Assembly (NCBI GenBank): GCA_902591495.1
Contig: CACJAW010000008.1
Span: 1-64,000, forward strand
Direction: 5' to 3'
Source: an uncultured Pseudohongiella sp.
GTDB taxonomy: Bacteria > Pseudomonadota > Gammaproteobacteria > Pseudomonadales > Pseudohongiellaceae
Length of the DNA stretch: 64,000 bases
In this document: in pieces, positions 39,977-48,846 of the stretch
Numbering within the stretch: position 1 is the stretch's first letter
Layout: every line of letters begins with the position of its first letter
Notes under the pieces: model-generated
Seen by the model: the letters and a program-made list of their open reading frames with translations, nothing else
Databases searched by the model: none
What the model was told of the DNA's origin: nothing
Made by a program: the position numbers and the translations under genes

Positions 39977-41734
39977 ATGAAATTATCTAGTGTACACAAA
40001 AAACTAAAACTCATTTTCCAAGCATCAATCTTCATAGGCATTTTAGGCTGTACCTCAAATACTATTGACAAGCCAGCGGTGATCAGCGAGATGGAAATGA
40101 GTACCCCAGAGTCCGCGACCGAATCTGAAAAGGATATTGTCTATGGCTCTTTCACTGAAGAACAGTTATATCAAACCATTATTAGCGAGCTGAGCGCGCA
40201 GCGTGGAGATTTAAACGAAGCAGGAGACAATTATCTAGATCTCGCGATTGAAACAAAAGATCTCTCCATAATTCAACGCGCAATTCAATTCGCGTCTGTC
40301 AATAATGACGTCAATGCTCTAATGCAACTTGGATTACTTTGGTCTGAAGTTGAGCCAAATAATACAAGACCACATTTGATGCTTAGCTTTCAATTCCTCG
40401 AAAGTGGAAATTACTCCCAAGCTCTATCTCATATGGCTAGAATTCTCGACTTGGGTGATGACTTCGACTTCACTGCGCTGATCGCTCGAACAGCAACACT
40501 TGAAAATAGTGAAAGAGAACGCCTGATCACTATCGTGCAGTCACTTGTTGATGAATTTCACCAACAGGAGTCATTACGACTAACTTTAATTCAGCTTTTT
40601 GCTCAAAATCAGCGTATGGAAGATGCACTTTCTGAGGTGAAGATTTTTCTTAAAGAATTTAACCCTTCTCCGCGAGTGATTTTGCTACACGCTCAGATAC
40701 TTCAGAGTATGGGTGAACCAAATCAAGCGATCCAAACTCTCAAGTCTGGCCTTAGAGAGTTCGATCAGGACAGATCACTTCGATTAAGTCTTGCCAGATT
40801 AATGATTCAGAACGAGAAACTAGAGGACGCTTATGATCAATTTCAGGCCCTCGTTGAACAAGACCCTGAAGACTGGGAGAGTCTTTACTCCATGAGCTTG
40901 TTGGACTTGGAACTTGAAGAATACGACAGAGCGATACCTATACTTGAGAATTTAATAAGCGTTGATGAGAGATATGACGAAAGTCAATACTATCTAGGCT
41001 TGATCTATGAACAAACCGAAAAATATGAAGAATCAATTGAGCACTATCGAAAAGTCCGCACCGGAACAACCAATTATTTAGCAGCACAGCAGCAAGCAAC
41101 CCGTCACAGCATCGGCCTTGGAGACTTAGAGGAAGCACATTCATGGCTTACCCGACAGTCAAACGGCCAAGCAAGACTTGAGATCCTTTTCACAACTATA
41201 GAATCAAATCTATTAATCCAAGCAGGTTACGACCAGGAATCCAAATCTTTGCTAGATTCAGCACTCAATAGATTTCCAAACGAAGCTGAATTACTTTTTG
41301 CTCGTGTTCTTTGGTCTGACTCTCAACAAGATAGGGAAGGCTCAGAACGGGATTTGCGGCAAATCATCCGCATGCAACCCGAGGATGCTCGGGCACTAAA
41401 TCATCTTGGATACATGTTAGCCGATCAAACTAATCGCTTTGAGGAAGCTTTGAGTCTCATTGAACGAGCAATCGCGATATCCCCTGATGATCCAGCGATT
41501 ATAGATAGCTTAGCATGGGCACAGTACAAACTCGGCAGATATGAAGAAGCACTGGCCAATCTAAGGCGTGCTTTCTCCGTGTTCCCTGACCACGAGGTAG
41601 CTTCTCATCTTGGCGAAGTCCTTTGGCAGATGGGAGAATATGAAAAAGCGACCGAAGTGTGGGAAGAAGCACTAAAAGCGCGGCCTGAAAGTCAACTAAT
41701 CAAAGCAGTCATCGAGCGATTTAAACCTGAATAA
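39977..41734 (+). CDS. TPR lipoprotein upstream of lolB (PA4667-like)
   Basis: A 585-aa protein with a lipoprotein signal (SIFIGILGCTSNT, Cys near residue 25) and about ten or more TPR units, e.g. GEPNQAIQTLKSGLREFDQD, AIPILENLISVDERYDESQ and RALNHLGYMLADQ. It is the counterpart of Pseudomonas PA4667, located between hemA and lolB. Its role is thought to be in envelope assembly, but no activity is established. Ends in TAATG overlap with lolB, so they are translationally coupled. Confidence 0.85.
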   Translation: MKLSSVHKKLKLIFQASIFIGILGCTSNTIDKPAVISEMEMSTPESATESEKDIVYGSFTEEQLYQTIISELSAQRGDLNEAGDNYLDLAIETKDLSIIQRAIQFASVNNDVNALMQLGLLWSEVEPNNTRPHLMLSFQFLESGNYSQALSHMARILDLGDDFDFTALIARTATLENSERERLITIVQSLVDEFHQQESLRLTLIQLFAQNQRMEDALSEVKIFLKEFNPSPRVILLHAQILQSMGEPNQAIQTLKSGLREFDQDRSLRLSLARLMIQNEKLEDAYDQFQALVEQDPEDWESLYSMSLLDLELEEYDRAIPILENLISVDERYDESQYYLGLIYEQTEKYEESIEHYRKVRTGTTNYLAAQQQATRHSIGLGDLEEAHSWLTRQSNGQARLEILFTTIESNLLIQAGYDQESKSLLDSALNRFPNEAELLFARVLWSDSQQDREGSERDLRQIIRMQPEDARALNHLGYMLADQTNRFEEALSLIERAIAISPDDPAIIDSLAWAQYKLGRYEEALANLRRAFSVFPDHEVASHLGEVLWQMGEYEKATEVWEEALKARPESQLIKAVIERFKPE

Positions 41735-42375
41735 TGCGGTCTTTGTCAGCGCTATGCAAATCTAAAATAAAGTACTTTGTTAGCAAAATTTTTTTATTAG
41801 CTCTGGGCATTATTTTATCGAAATGTTCCACCACGACAATCGACCTCAGCAAACATAACTGGCAACATCAGCGGGCTTTGCTCGAAAAAACCAGCGATTG
41901 GCAATTGAGGGGGCGAGTTAATGTCAGATATCAAAATGAATCATATACCCCTCGTATTCGATGGCAACAGCAGGGAGACAATTACAGAATTCGCCTCTGG
42001 GGAACCTTTAATGCAGGTAATACTGTAATCATAGGCGAACCGAAATTAGTCACAATGGAACACGACGGGGATAGCATCACTGCTAATACACCAGAGGAAT
42101 TGGTATTAGACAATCTTGGTTATGAGTTGCCGATTTCCTATCTGGAATTCTGGGTACGAAGTCTTCCTGCACCGGGCTCCAACGCAGAGCTAGAATTTAG
42201 CGTCCAAAACCACCTTTCGACGATTAAACAGGACGGATGGGAAATAGCATATCTGGATATGCGCCAATTTGATGGATTTATTCTGCCAAGAAGGGTTGAA
42301 ATCACCGGACCAAGAAATGACATTCGATTGAGGTTTGTTGGACTTAGTTGGACATTAAACACGGATGAAAATTGA
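41734..42375 (+). CDS. lolB: Outer-membrane lipoprotein insertase LolB
   Basis: A 213-aa lipoprotein with signal and lipobox ILSKC (Cys near residue 31). LolB motifs are WQLRGRVNVRYQNESYTPRI, DNYRIRLWGTFNAGNTVI, NLGYELPISYLEFWVRSLPAP and the C-terminal PRRVEITGPRNDIRLRF. It receives lipoproteins from LolA and inserts them in the outer membrane. Overlaps both neighbours by 1 nt (TAATG and TGATG) in the TPR-lolB-ispE operon. Confidence 0.9.
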   Translation: MRSLSALCKSKIKYFVSKIFLLALGIILSKCSTTTIDLSKHNWQHQRALLEKTSDWQLRGRVNVRYQNESYTPRIRWQQQGDNYRIRLWGTFNAGNTVIIGEPKLVTMEHDGDSITANTPEELVLDNLGYELPISYLEFWVRSLPAPGSNAELEFSVQNHLSTIKQDGWEIAYLDMRQFDGFILPRRVEITGPRNDIRLRFVGLSWTLNTDEN

Positions 42376-43217
42376 TGAATCTCAAGATTGAATCCCGTCT
42401 ATCACCAGCAAAAATAAATCTTTTCTTACATGTCCTGCGACGCCGCGCCGATGGGTATCATGAATTACAAACCTTGTTTCAATTGCTTAACTATGGAGAC
42501 GAATTAACGTTTGAAACCGATAGTAATGGCACCTTAGAATTACACCAAGAATCCGCGGATAAAATACGAACACTCCCTTATAGTCAGAATTTAATCATCA
42601 AAGCCGCCCGACTTCTCCGACAAAAATCAGGAGACCCAAAATTAGGGGTCAAAATTTACCTAAATAAACGCATTCCGGCGGGTGCAGGACTCGGGGGTGG
42701 AAGTAGTAATGCTGCCACCACATTAAAGACCCTAAATAAGCTCTGGGACTGTGATCTGTCAATGGAAGAGCTGAAAACACTAGCCTTGAAGCTTGGTGCT
42801 GACGTGCCGTTCTTTCTGGAAGGAAAATCAGCGTGGGGAGAGGGCCTAGGAGAAAAGCTGCAACCTGTTGAACTCGAGAAAAACTGGTTTGCCGTAATTA
42901 CACCAAACTGTTCAGTATCAACGAGCCATATTTTTTCAAATGAAAATTTGACACGGAACACGCAAGCCATCAAAATGGCCGACTTTCTGGCCGGCGGGGC
43001 GAAAAACGACTGCGAGCCGGTGACTAGAGCGCTATACCCAGAAGTAGACGAAGCATTTTGCTGGCTTGAAGGTCATGCGGATACTCGGATGACGGGCACC
43101 GGATCTTCGGTCTTTGCGAAATTTCAGGAGAGGGAGCAAGCAGAGGGTGTGCTTGAAATGTTGCCCAATCATATGCGGGGTTTCGTAGCTGAAGGAATTA
43201 ATTCGTTATCGGTATGA
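42375..43217 (+). CDS. ispE: 4-diphosphocytidyl-2-C-methyl-D-erythritol kinase
   Basis: About 280 aa GHMP kinase of the MEP isoprenoid pathway. PAKINLFLHVLRRRADGYHE at the N-terminus, the ATP loop IPAGAGLGGGSSNAATTL near residue 95, GADVPFFLEGKSAWGEGLGE and MTGTGSSVFAKF near the C-terminus are all intact. The ATG at 42375 overlaps the lolB stop by 1 nt; the TTG just before is not preferred. Last protein gene before tRNA-Gln. Confidence 0.95.
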   Translation: MNLKIESRLSPAKINLFLHVLRRRADGYHELQTLFQLLNYGDELTFETDSNGTLELHQESADKIRTLPYSQNLIIKAARLLRQKSGDPKLGVKIYLNKRIPAGAGLGGGSSNAATTLKTLNKLWDCDLSMEELKTLALKLGADVPFFLEGKSAWGEGLGEKLQPVELEKNWFAVITPNCSVSTSHIFSNENLTRNTQAIKMADFLAGGAKNDCEPVTRALYPEVDEAFCWLEGHADTRMTGTGSSVFAKFQEREQAEGVLEMLPNHMRGFVAEGINSLSV

Positions 43218-43299
43218 TATTATTGAATATAAATTATTAGAGTCGGATATCAGGCTTTTATATAATTAACAAATTGAACTAGCTATAACAAAGATTATA

Positions 43300-43374
43300 T
43301 GGGGTGTCGCCAAGTGGTAAGGCACAAGGTTTTGATCCTTGCATTCGTTGGTTCGAATCCAGCCACCCCAGCCA
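43300..43374 (+). tRNA. tRNA-Gln (anticodon TTG)
   Basis: 75 nt with a perfect 7-bp acceptor stem TGGGGTG / CACCCCA, encoded CCA, T-loop GTTCGAATC and anticodon loop TTTTGAT giving TTG. Location between ispE and prs matches Pseudomonas. A T-run (TTTTTT) directly follows the CCA. Confidence 0.98.
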
Positions 43375-43430
43375 TTTTTTAGAAATCAATTAAAGAAGCA
43401 TAAGAAACGGACCTATCCGGGGAAGCTAGC

Positions 43431-44381
43431 GTGGCAACAAATTTAATGGTTTTTACTGGCAATGCTAATCCTGCACTTGCCGATGCTATTGCCAAAAATA
43501 TAGGTGTTCCCTTGGGACGTGCAAGCATTAGTAAATTTAGCGATGGAGAAGTTTCGGTTGAGCTAAACGAAAATGTTCGGGGCAAAGATGTATTCGTTAT
43601 TCAACCAACGTGCGCTCCAACAAATGACAGTATTATGGAACTGCTACTCATGTCAGATGCCCTCCATCGCGCGTCAGCAAACCGAATAACAGCAGTCATC
43701 CCATACTTTGGTTATGCTAGACAAGACCGCAGGGTTAGATCTGCTCGAGTTGCAATCAGCGCCAAAGTCGTCGCAGATATGATAGGGGCTGTAGGTGTTA
43801 ATAGAGTCCTTACTGTAGATCTTCACGCTGAACAAATTCAGGGGTTTTTTAGTATTCCTGTAGATAATGTATATGGCTCGCCCGTTCTAACAGATGATAT
43901 TGAAAGACAAAACTATTCGAACCTCACAGTAGTCTCTCCTGACGTTGGCGGGGTTGTGAGAGCTAGAGCCGTAGCAAAACAGATAAATGCCGACCTCGCG
44001 ATAATAGATAAGCGCCGCCCTACCGCGAACGAGGCGCAAATCATGCATATAATTGGTGACGTAAATGGGAAAAGTTGCTTGATCGTAGACGATATGGTGG
44101 ATACAGCAGGCACATTATGTAAGGCTGCTGACGCTCTTAAGGACCATGGTGCAACCAAGGTGGTTGCTTACTGCACCCATCCTGTTTTATCAGGCCCCGC
44201 TATTCAAAATATAGAAGGGTCAAGTTTAGATTCACTAGTAGTAACGGATACTATCCCATTGAATGAAAAAGCTAAGAGCTGTAAAAGTATCCGTCAGCTT
44301 TCGATGGCGAAACTTTTAGCCGAGTCTATCAGAAGAGTCAGCAATGAAGAATCCATCAGCGCGATGTTTGACAATACTTAA
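43431..44381 (+). CDS. prs: Ribose-phosphate pyrophosphokinase
   Basis: A 316-aa enzyme making PRPP from ribose-5-phosphate and ATP. Motifs: [19 protein letters not shown] at the N-terminus, [20 protein letters not shown] (ATP), [11 protein letters not shown] and the PRPP loop [19 protein letters not shown] near residue 219. The GTG at 43431 has GGGGAAG upstream at 6 nt; the ATG five codons in would give the usual short N-terminus and is an alternative. Confidence 0.96.
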   Translation: MATNLMVFTGNANPALADAIAKNIGVPLGRASISKFSDGEVSVELNENVRGKDVFVIQPTCAPTNDSIMELLLMSDALHRASANRITAVIPYFGYARQDRRVRSARVAISAKVVADMIGAVGVNRVLTVDLHAEQIQGFFSIPVDNVYGSPVLTDDIERQNYSNLTVVSPDVGGVVRARAVAKQINADLAIIDKRRPTANEAQIMHIIGDVNGKSCLIVDDMVDTAGTLCKAADALKDHGATKVVAYCTHPVLSGPAIQNIEGSSLDSLVVTDTIPLNEKAKSCKSIRQLSMAKLLAESIRRVSNEESISAMFDNT

Positions 44382-44443
44382 GTCAAGCACCTTTGCTGGA
44401 TAAAATTGATTGTGGAGATTATCCAATACAATCATCATTAACA

Positions 44444-44474
44444 CTTTGGTTAATCGGTCGCAGATTAATCAAAG
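44444..44474 (+). other. Stem-loop between prs and rplY
   Basis: CTTTGGTTAATC / GATTAATCAAAG form a 12-bp stem with one G-U pair and a 7-nt loop (GGTCGCA). No U-run follows, so it is not a clear terminator; it may be a 3' stabiliser of prs or part of the rplY leader. Confidence 0.45.
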
Positions 44475-44562
44475 CAAAGGAAATAAGTAAGAGTAAGATA
44501 GGAACATAGTGATAAAGACCATCACATTCTCATTTTAAGCTCTTACCAAAGAGGAAAAGATA

Positions 44563-45252
44563 ATGTCAGAAGATTTTGAACTAAGCTGTTCTGTTCGAGA
44601 AGACTTAGGGAAAGGTGCGAGCCGCCGCCTGCGTCGATTGAACCAATCCATTCCAGCTATTCTGTATGGCGGTGATGAGAAACCTATGTCCCTCACCATT
44701 GCACATAAAGATATAGCGAAGGCTACAGAGAATGAAGCCTTCTTCTCTCAAATCATTACACTGAAGGTTGGCAAGAAGAAAGAAAAAGCAGTGATTAAAG
44801 CACTCCAACGACATCCTGCCAAACCATTCATTCTGCATGCCGACTTCCTGAGGGTAAGCGATAAGCAGGCGATTACGGTTAGGGTCCCAATTCACTTTCT
44901 TAATGAGGATAAATGTCCTGGAGTGAAAATTGGTGGCGGTAACATATTGAAAACCCTCAATGAGATTGAAGTCTCATGCCTACCCAAAGATCTACCAGAA
45001 TACATCGAAGTTGATATGTTAGATGTCGATCTTGGCGAGTCTGTTCACCTCTCGGATATCACCTTGCCGGACGGTGTCATTAGTGTCGCCCTATCCGTGG
45101 GAGAAGAAAACGATCTGTCTGTAGCAATCGTTCAAGCACCTCGCGGCACCGGAGATGAAGAGGAGACGATCGATTCAGAAGAAGGTGATGTAACCGAAGA
45201 GCAAGCAGAGAATAAAGATTCTCAGGATAGCGAATCTTCAGATGGAGACTGA
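44563..45252 (+). CDS. rplY: 50S ribosomal protein L25/general stress protein Ctc
   Basis: A 229-aa long-form L25. The N-terminal 5S-rRNA-binding domain has REDLGKGASRRLRRLNQSIP and AILYGG; the C-terminal TL5 domain has HADFLRVSDKQAITVRVPIH and GVKIGGGNILKTLNEIEVSC. A very acidic tail (about 35 residues, EEETIDSEEGDVTEEQAEN-like) is typical of the CTC type. GAGG stands before the ATG. Followed by pth. Confidence 0.93.
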   Translation: MSEDFELSCSVREDLGKGASRRLRRLNQSIPAILYGGDEKPMSLTIAHKDIAKATENEAFFSQIITLKVGKKKEKAVIKALQRHPAKPFILHADFLRVSDKQAITVRVPIHFLNEDKCPGVKIGGGNILKTLNEIEVSCLPKDLPEYIEVDMLDVDLGESVHLSDITLPDGVISVALSVGEENDLSVAIVQAPRGTGDEEETIDSEEGDVTEEQAENKDSQDSESSDGD

Positions 45253-45288
45253 CGCAGATAAAGGCGCTCCGTAGCTTTAGGGACGGAA

Positions 45289-45876
45289 ATGATGCCAGAT
45301 CAACCAATAAAACTGATTGTGGGTTTGGGGAACCCTGGCCCACAACATGAAAGAAATAGGCATAATGCTGGCGTTATATTTCTGCATCATCTTTGCAAAG
45401 CCTATGGCAATAATCTTAAAGTTGAAACTAAATTCTTTGGTGAATTTTCCTCTATAGTTATAGATGGCGCCGATATAAAACTTCTTTTCCCAACAACTTT
45501 TATGAATAACAGCGGTAAATCTGTTGCTACAGTTTGCAAATTTTTTAAGCTCGCGCCAGAAAATCTGTTAGTCGCCTACGATGAGATTGATTTTGATGTT
45601 GGGATCACTCGTTTTAAGGAAGGTGGTGGTCATGGAGGACATAACGGCGTGCGTGATATCATAAATGCCTTAGGCGGTAAGAATGATTTTTCCCGATTAC
45701 GGATTGGCGTTGGACATCCAGGCCATAAGTCTATGGTGGCTAACTATGTTCTGAATGACCCCTCTCGAGTAGAGGCGGATGCTATTATGTCAAACATTGA
45801 AGACGCCATAAGAATTCTTCCGACCGCTATAAAGGGTAATTGGGAAGAAGCAATGCGTGTTTTACACAGTAATTAA
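45289..45876 (+). CDS. pth: Peptidyl-tRNA hydrolase
   Basis: A 195-aa enzyme that recycles stalled peptidyl-tRNA. Motifs: [20 protein letters not shown] at the N-terminus, including the catalytic His in [26 protein letters not shown] with the catalytic Asp; and [12 protein letters not shown]. Start is one of two adjacent ATGs after GGGACGG. Between rplY and ychF, as is usual. Confidence 0.96.
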   Translation: MMPDQPIKLIVGLGNPGPQHERNRHNAGVIFLHHLCKAYGNNLKVETKFFGEFSSIVIDGADIKLLFPTTFMNNSGKSVATVCKFFKLAPENLLVAYDEIDFDVGITRFKEGGGHGGHNGVRDIINALGGKNDFSRLRIGVGHPGHKSMVANYVLNDPSRVEADAIMSNIEDAIRILPTAIKGNWEEAMRVLHSN

Positions 45877-45887
45877 AGGCAAATTGG

Positions 45888-46979
45888 ATGGCTGTTAAAT
45901 GCGGTATCGTTGGACTTCCAAATGTAGGAAAATCAACTCTTTTCAATGCTCTGACCAAAGCTGGTATTGCCGCCGAGAACTTTCCCTTTTGTACCATAGA
46001 ACCAAATTCGGGTATTGTTTCTATCCCCGATCAGCGTCTTGATAAGCTGGCCTCCCTAGTCAAACCTCAGAAAATAATTCCAACTACTGTAGAATTTACA
46101 GACATTGCAGGTCTGGTGGCAGGCGCATCTAAAGGAGAAGGTCTCGGCAATCAATTTTTGGCAAATATCCGAGAGACAGACGCAATAGCACATGTCGTTC
46201 GATGTTTTGATGATGAAAATGTTACCCATGTGTCAGATCAGATAAACCCTTCAGCCGACATCGAGACTATAAATACCGAACTTGCTTTGGCTGACTTAGA
46301 AACTATAGAAAAAACCCTAGACAGAGTTACTAGAGTTGCGAAGAGCGGTGATAAGGAAGCACAGAATCAAGTCACCCTATTAGAAAAAGTTAAACGTCAC
46401 TTAGATGAAGCCAAGCCAGTAAGAACGTTAGAGCTTTATAAAGAGGAGCAAGTAAATCTCTATTCACTCCACTTACTTACAGCAAAGCCTGTAATGTACA
46501 TCGCCAATGTAGATGAAAATGGCTTTACAGGTAACTCACATTTACAAGAAGTTAAGGACATCGCCTTAAAGGAAAATGCGGAAGTAGTAGCCATTTGTAA
46601 CAAACTGGAAGCAGAAATTGCTGAGCTAGAGGATGATGAAAAATTCGAATTTCTAGAAGATCTCGGTATGAAGGAAGCGGGTTTGGACAGAGTTATCCGA
46701 GCCGGTTACAACCTACTCGGGTTGCAAACATACTTTACCGCGGGTGAGAAAGAAGTAAGAGCTTGGACAGTTACAAGGGGTGCTTCAGCACCAGCCGCGG
46801 CCGGTGTTATTCACACAGATTTCGAAAAAGGCTTCATTCGAGCTGAAGTTGTTGCCTATGAGGACTTTATCCAAAATAATGGCGAGATAGGTGCCAAGGA
46901 TGCCGGCAAATGGCGATTAGAAGGCAAGGACTATCTTGTCGAAGACGGAGATGTAATACATTTTAGATTTAACGTATAA
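45888..46979 (+). CDS. ychF: Obg-like ATPase YchF
   Basis: A 363-aa P-loop protein. G1 [20 protein letters not shown], switch region [36 protein letters not shown] and the C-terminal TGS domain ([20 protein letters not shown]) are intact. It binds ATP rather than GTP and is linked to translation and oxidative-stress control. It starts 11 bp after pth and ends the conserved housekeeping block. Confidence 0.96.
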   Translation: MAVKCGIVGLPNVGKSTLFNALTKAGIAAENFPFCTIEPNSGIVSIPDQRLDKLASLVKPQKIIPTTVEFTDIAGLVAGASKGEGLGNQFLANIRETDAIAHVVRCFDDENVTHVSDQINPSADIETINTELALADLETIEKTLDRVTRVAKSGDKEAQNQVTLLEKVKRHLDEAKPVRTLELYKEEQVNLYSLHLLTAKPVMYIANVDENGFTGNSHLQEVKDIALKENAEVVAICNKLEAEIAELEDDEKFEFLEDLGMKEAGLDRVIRAGYNLLGLQTYFTAGEKEVRAWTVTRGASAPAAAGVIHTDFEKGFIRAEVVAYEDFIQNNGEIGAKDAGKWRLEGKDYLVEDGDVIHFRFNV

Positions 46980-46994
46980 AAGCTGGTGCTTCTT

Positions 46995-48365
46995 ATGAAA
47001 ATTATTAAAGCCGGGATTGTCATTCTTTTTTTTATTTTCTGTGGCGTCTTAAAGAGCCAAACTCTTGAAGACGAGGCGGTCGGTTGGCTTCAAAATTATA
47101 TCCAAATTGATACCATCAATCCGCCTGGAAACGAATACCGTGCCGTAGATTTTCTGGCAGAAATTTTTGAGGCTGAGGGTATCGAGTATCAAACCGCCGA
47201 AAGCGCTCCGGGGCGGGGAAATATATGGGCACGTCTCGAAGGTGGGAATGAGCCTGGTCTCATTTTACTGCAACACTCCGACGTCGTCCCTGCTGATGAA
47301 GAATTTTGGACTATTCCCGTACTTTCGGGAGCAATTCGAGATGGGGTTATTCTCGGCCGGGGGGCACGCGATATGAAGGGACTAGGGACTCTTCAGCTCG
47401 CTACTTTTATTGCGTTGCACCGCTCTGGTGTGGAACTCAATAGGGACGTAGTGTTCCTCGCAACCGCTGACGAGGAAGCTGGGGGGATGTTTGGGGTTGG
47501 CTGGCTTATCGAAAATCGTCCAGAAATATTTGAAGATATTGGTATTTTACTCAATGAGGGCGGTGGTGGAAGCCGAGTTGGTCAGAGCGTCGTCTTCAGT
47601 GTCGAAGTTACACAAAAAGTTCCGGTATGGCTTCGCCTATATGCTATCGATCAACCTGGTCATGGTTCATCACCTCGGACTACAAGCTCGGTAACCAGAA
47701 TTGTGCAAGCTTTGAATACTTTGCTTGAGAACCCATTTCCACCCCGTATTATTGGTCCGGTAAACGAATACTTTAGTGCATTGTCAGTGGACATGGAGGA
47801 AGAGTGGGCAGGTTCTTATGCCAATATACAGTCTGCTATCAATGACCCAAACTTCGTAGCAAAATTACATGATGCAAGACCTGGCCATAATTCCCTTATA
47901 AGAGACACATGTTCCATGACTCGCATGAGTGGCTCTAACAAGATAAACGTGATCCCCCCAACAGCATGGGCGGAATTGGATTGTCGCATACTGCCTGACA
48001 AACCTGCAGATCAGTTCATAAGTGAGTTAGATGATCTGATTGGTTATACCGGCGTAGAAATTCAGAAAATAATGGCATTCACTCCTGCCATTTCTGAGAC
48101 CAATTCCCGACTATATAGAGCAATAGACTCCGTAACTCAAGAACTGCACCCAGGTTCCAGAGTTTTGCCGTCTGTGAGTACCGGCTTCACCGACAGTCAC
48201 TTTACCCGAGACTTGGGAATAATAAGTTATGGCTTTAACCCTATCATAACAAGCAGAGGAGAGCACACGGGGGTTCATGGCAACGACGAACAGGTTGGGG
48301 AGGAAGCATTCCGTCGTGGCGTTGGAGACTTCTATGCTGTAGTTCGAAATGTGGTAATCGATTAG
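46995..48365 (+). CDS. M20 family metallopeptidase, exported
   Basis: About 456 aa with a signal peptide (IVILFFIFCGVLKSQ). Zinc ligands fit M20/M25/M40: QHSDVVPADEEFW near residue 89, GRGARDMKG near residue 120, ATADEEAGGMFG (catalytic Glu and ligand) and the C-terminal GEHTGVHGNDEQV. It would hydrolyse a small peptide or N-acyl amino acid in the periplasm. ATG at 46995 chosen over the upstream GTG since it begins the signal. Only 15 bp after ychF, but not part of the conserved block. Confidence 0.88.
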   Translation: MKIIKAGIVILFFIFCGVLKSQTLEDEAVGWLQNYIQIDTINPPGNEYRAVDFLAEIFEAEGIEYQTAESAPGRGNIWARLEGGNEPGLILLQHSDVVPADEEFWTIPVLSGAIRDGVILGRGARDMKGLGTLQLATFIALHRSGVELNRDVVFLATADEEAGGMFGVGWLIENRPEIFEDIGILLNEGGGGSRVGQSVVFSVEVTQKVPVWLRLYAIDQPGHGSSPRTTSSVTRIVQALNTLLENPFPPRIIGPVNEYFSALSVDMEEEWAGSYANIQSAINDPNFVAKLHDARPGHNSLIRDTCSMTRMSGSNKINVIPPTAWAELDCRILPDKPADQFISELDDLIGYTGVEIQKIMAFTPAISETNSRLYRAIDSVTQELHPGSRVLPSVSTGFTDSHFTRDLGIISYGFNPIITSRGEHTGVHGNDEQVGEEAFRRGVGDFYAVVRNVVID

Positions 48366-48474
48366 CGCTGGTATTGACATTTTAGACGTAAATCGACAAA
48401 ATTCGCGGCTTTTCCCTACCACAAAAAATCTCGTTTAGGCCAATAAGCGGTATGTTCAGAAAATACAGAACAAA

Positions 48475-48551
48475 GGCTATGTAGCTCAGCTGGTTAGAGC
48501 ACAGCATTCATAATGCTGGGGTCGGTGGTTCAAGTCCACCCATAGCTACCA
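48475..48551 (+). tRNA. tRNA-Met, elongator (anticodon CAT)
   Basis: 77 nt. Acceptor GGCTATG pairs with CATAGCT (last pair G-U), encoded CCA, anticodon loop TTCATAA giving CAT, and GTAGCTCAGCTGGTTAGAGC in the D arm, very close to E. coli elongator tRNA-Met. Its 3' end is repeated at 52078, marking the boundary of the inserted segment. Confidence 0.96.
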
Positions 48552-48580
48552 AACATTGCTCCAGCAAACTCTGGAGAAAT
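48538..48580 (+). repeat. Left boundary repeat (attL-like), tRNA-Met 3' end
   Basis: 43 nt, 41 identical to 52078-52120. The first 19 nt (ACCCATAGCTACCAAACAT) are exact, two mismatches follow, then a further exact 22-nt stretch. It covers the T-arm 3' side, acceptor and CCA of the tRNA. Confidence 0.8.
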
Positions 48581-48596
48581 ACAAAGAAGCCCTCAA

Positions 48597-48620
48597 AGCC
48601 CTATGAAATAGGGCTTTTTT
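48597..48620 (+). terminator. Rho-independent terminator after tRNA-Met
   Basis: AGCCCTAT-GAA-ATAGGGCT stem of 8 bp followed by TTTTT, 46 nt after the tRNA CCA. Seen directly. Confidence 0.85.
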
Positions 48621-48673
48621 ATGTATACTAAGTCCATATACCTCCACTTAACTCCGATTGTATCCAAGAAATT

Positions 48674-48694
48674 TGACGGTATTTCTGACGGTAT
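48674..48694 (+). repeat. TGACGGTAT direct pair, left end of element
   Basis: TGACGGTAT at 48674-48682 and 48686-48694, a 12-bp pitch. Resembles arm-type integrase sites near tRNA-integrated islands (inference). Confidence 0.6.
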
Positions 48695-48714
48695 CTGCGG
48701 AAATTGAAAAGCAC

Positions 48715-48723
48715 ATACCGTCA
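48715..48723 (-). repeat. TGACGGTAT inverted copy, left end of element
   Basis: ATACCGTCA, an exact reverse complement of the left-end motif, 20 bp after the direct pair. Confidence 0.55.
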
Positions 48724-48846
48724 ATCATCAAGGGATTGTTATGTAAAAGCTAACAGCTACCGCAGTGAGAGAGGCCACGGCTATGGCTACATCTAAAACG
48801 TATAATCCGTGAGACGGTGGTATTCTATGCTTGCATGTGAAATCCG

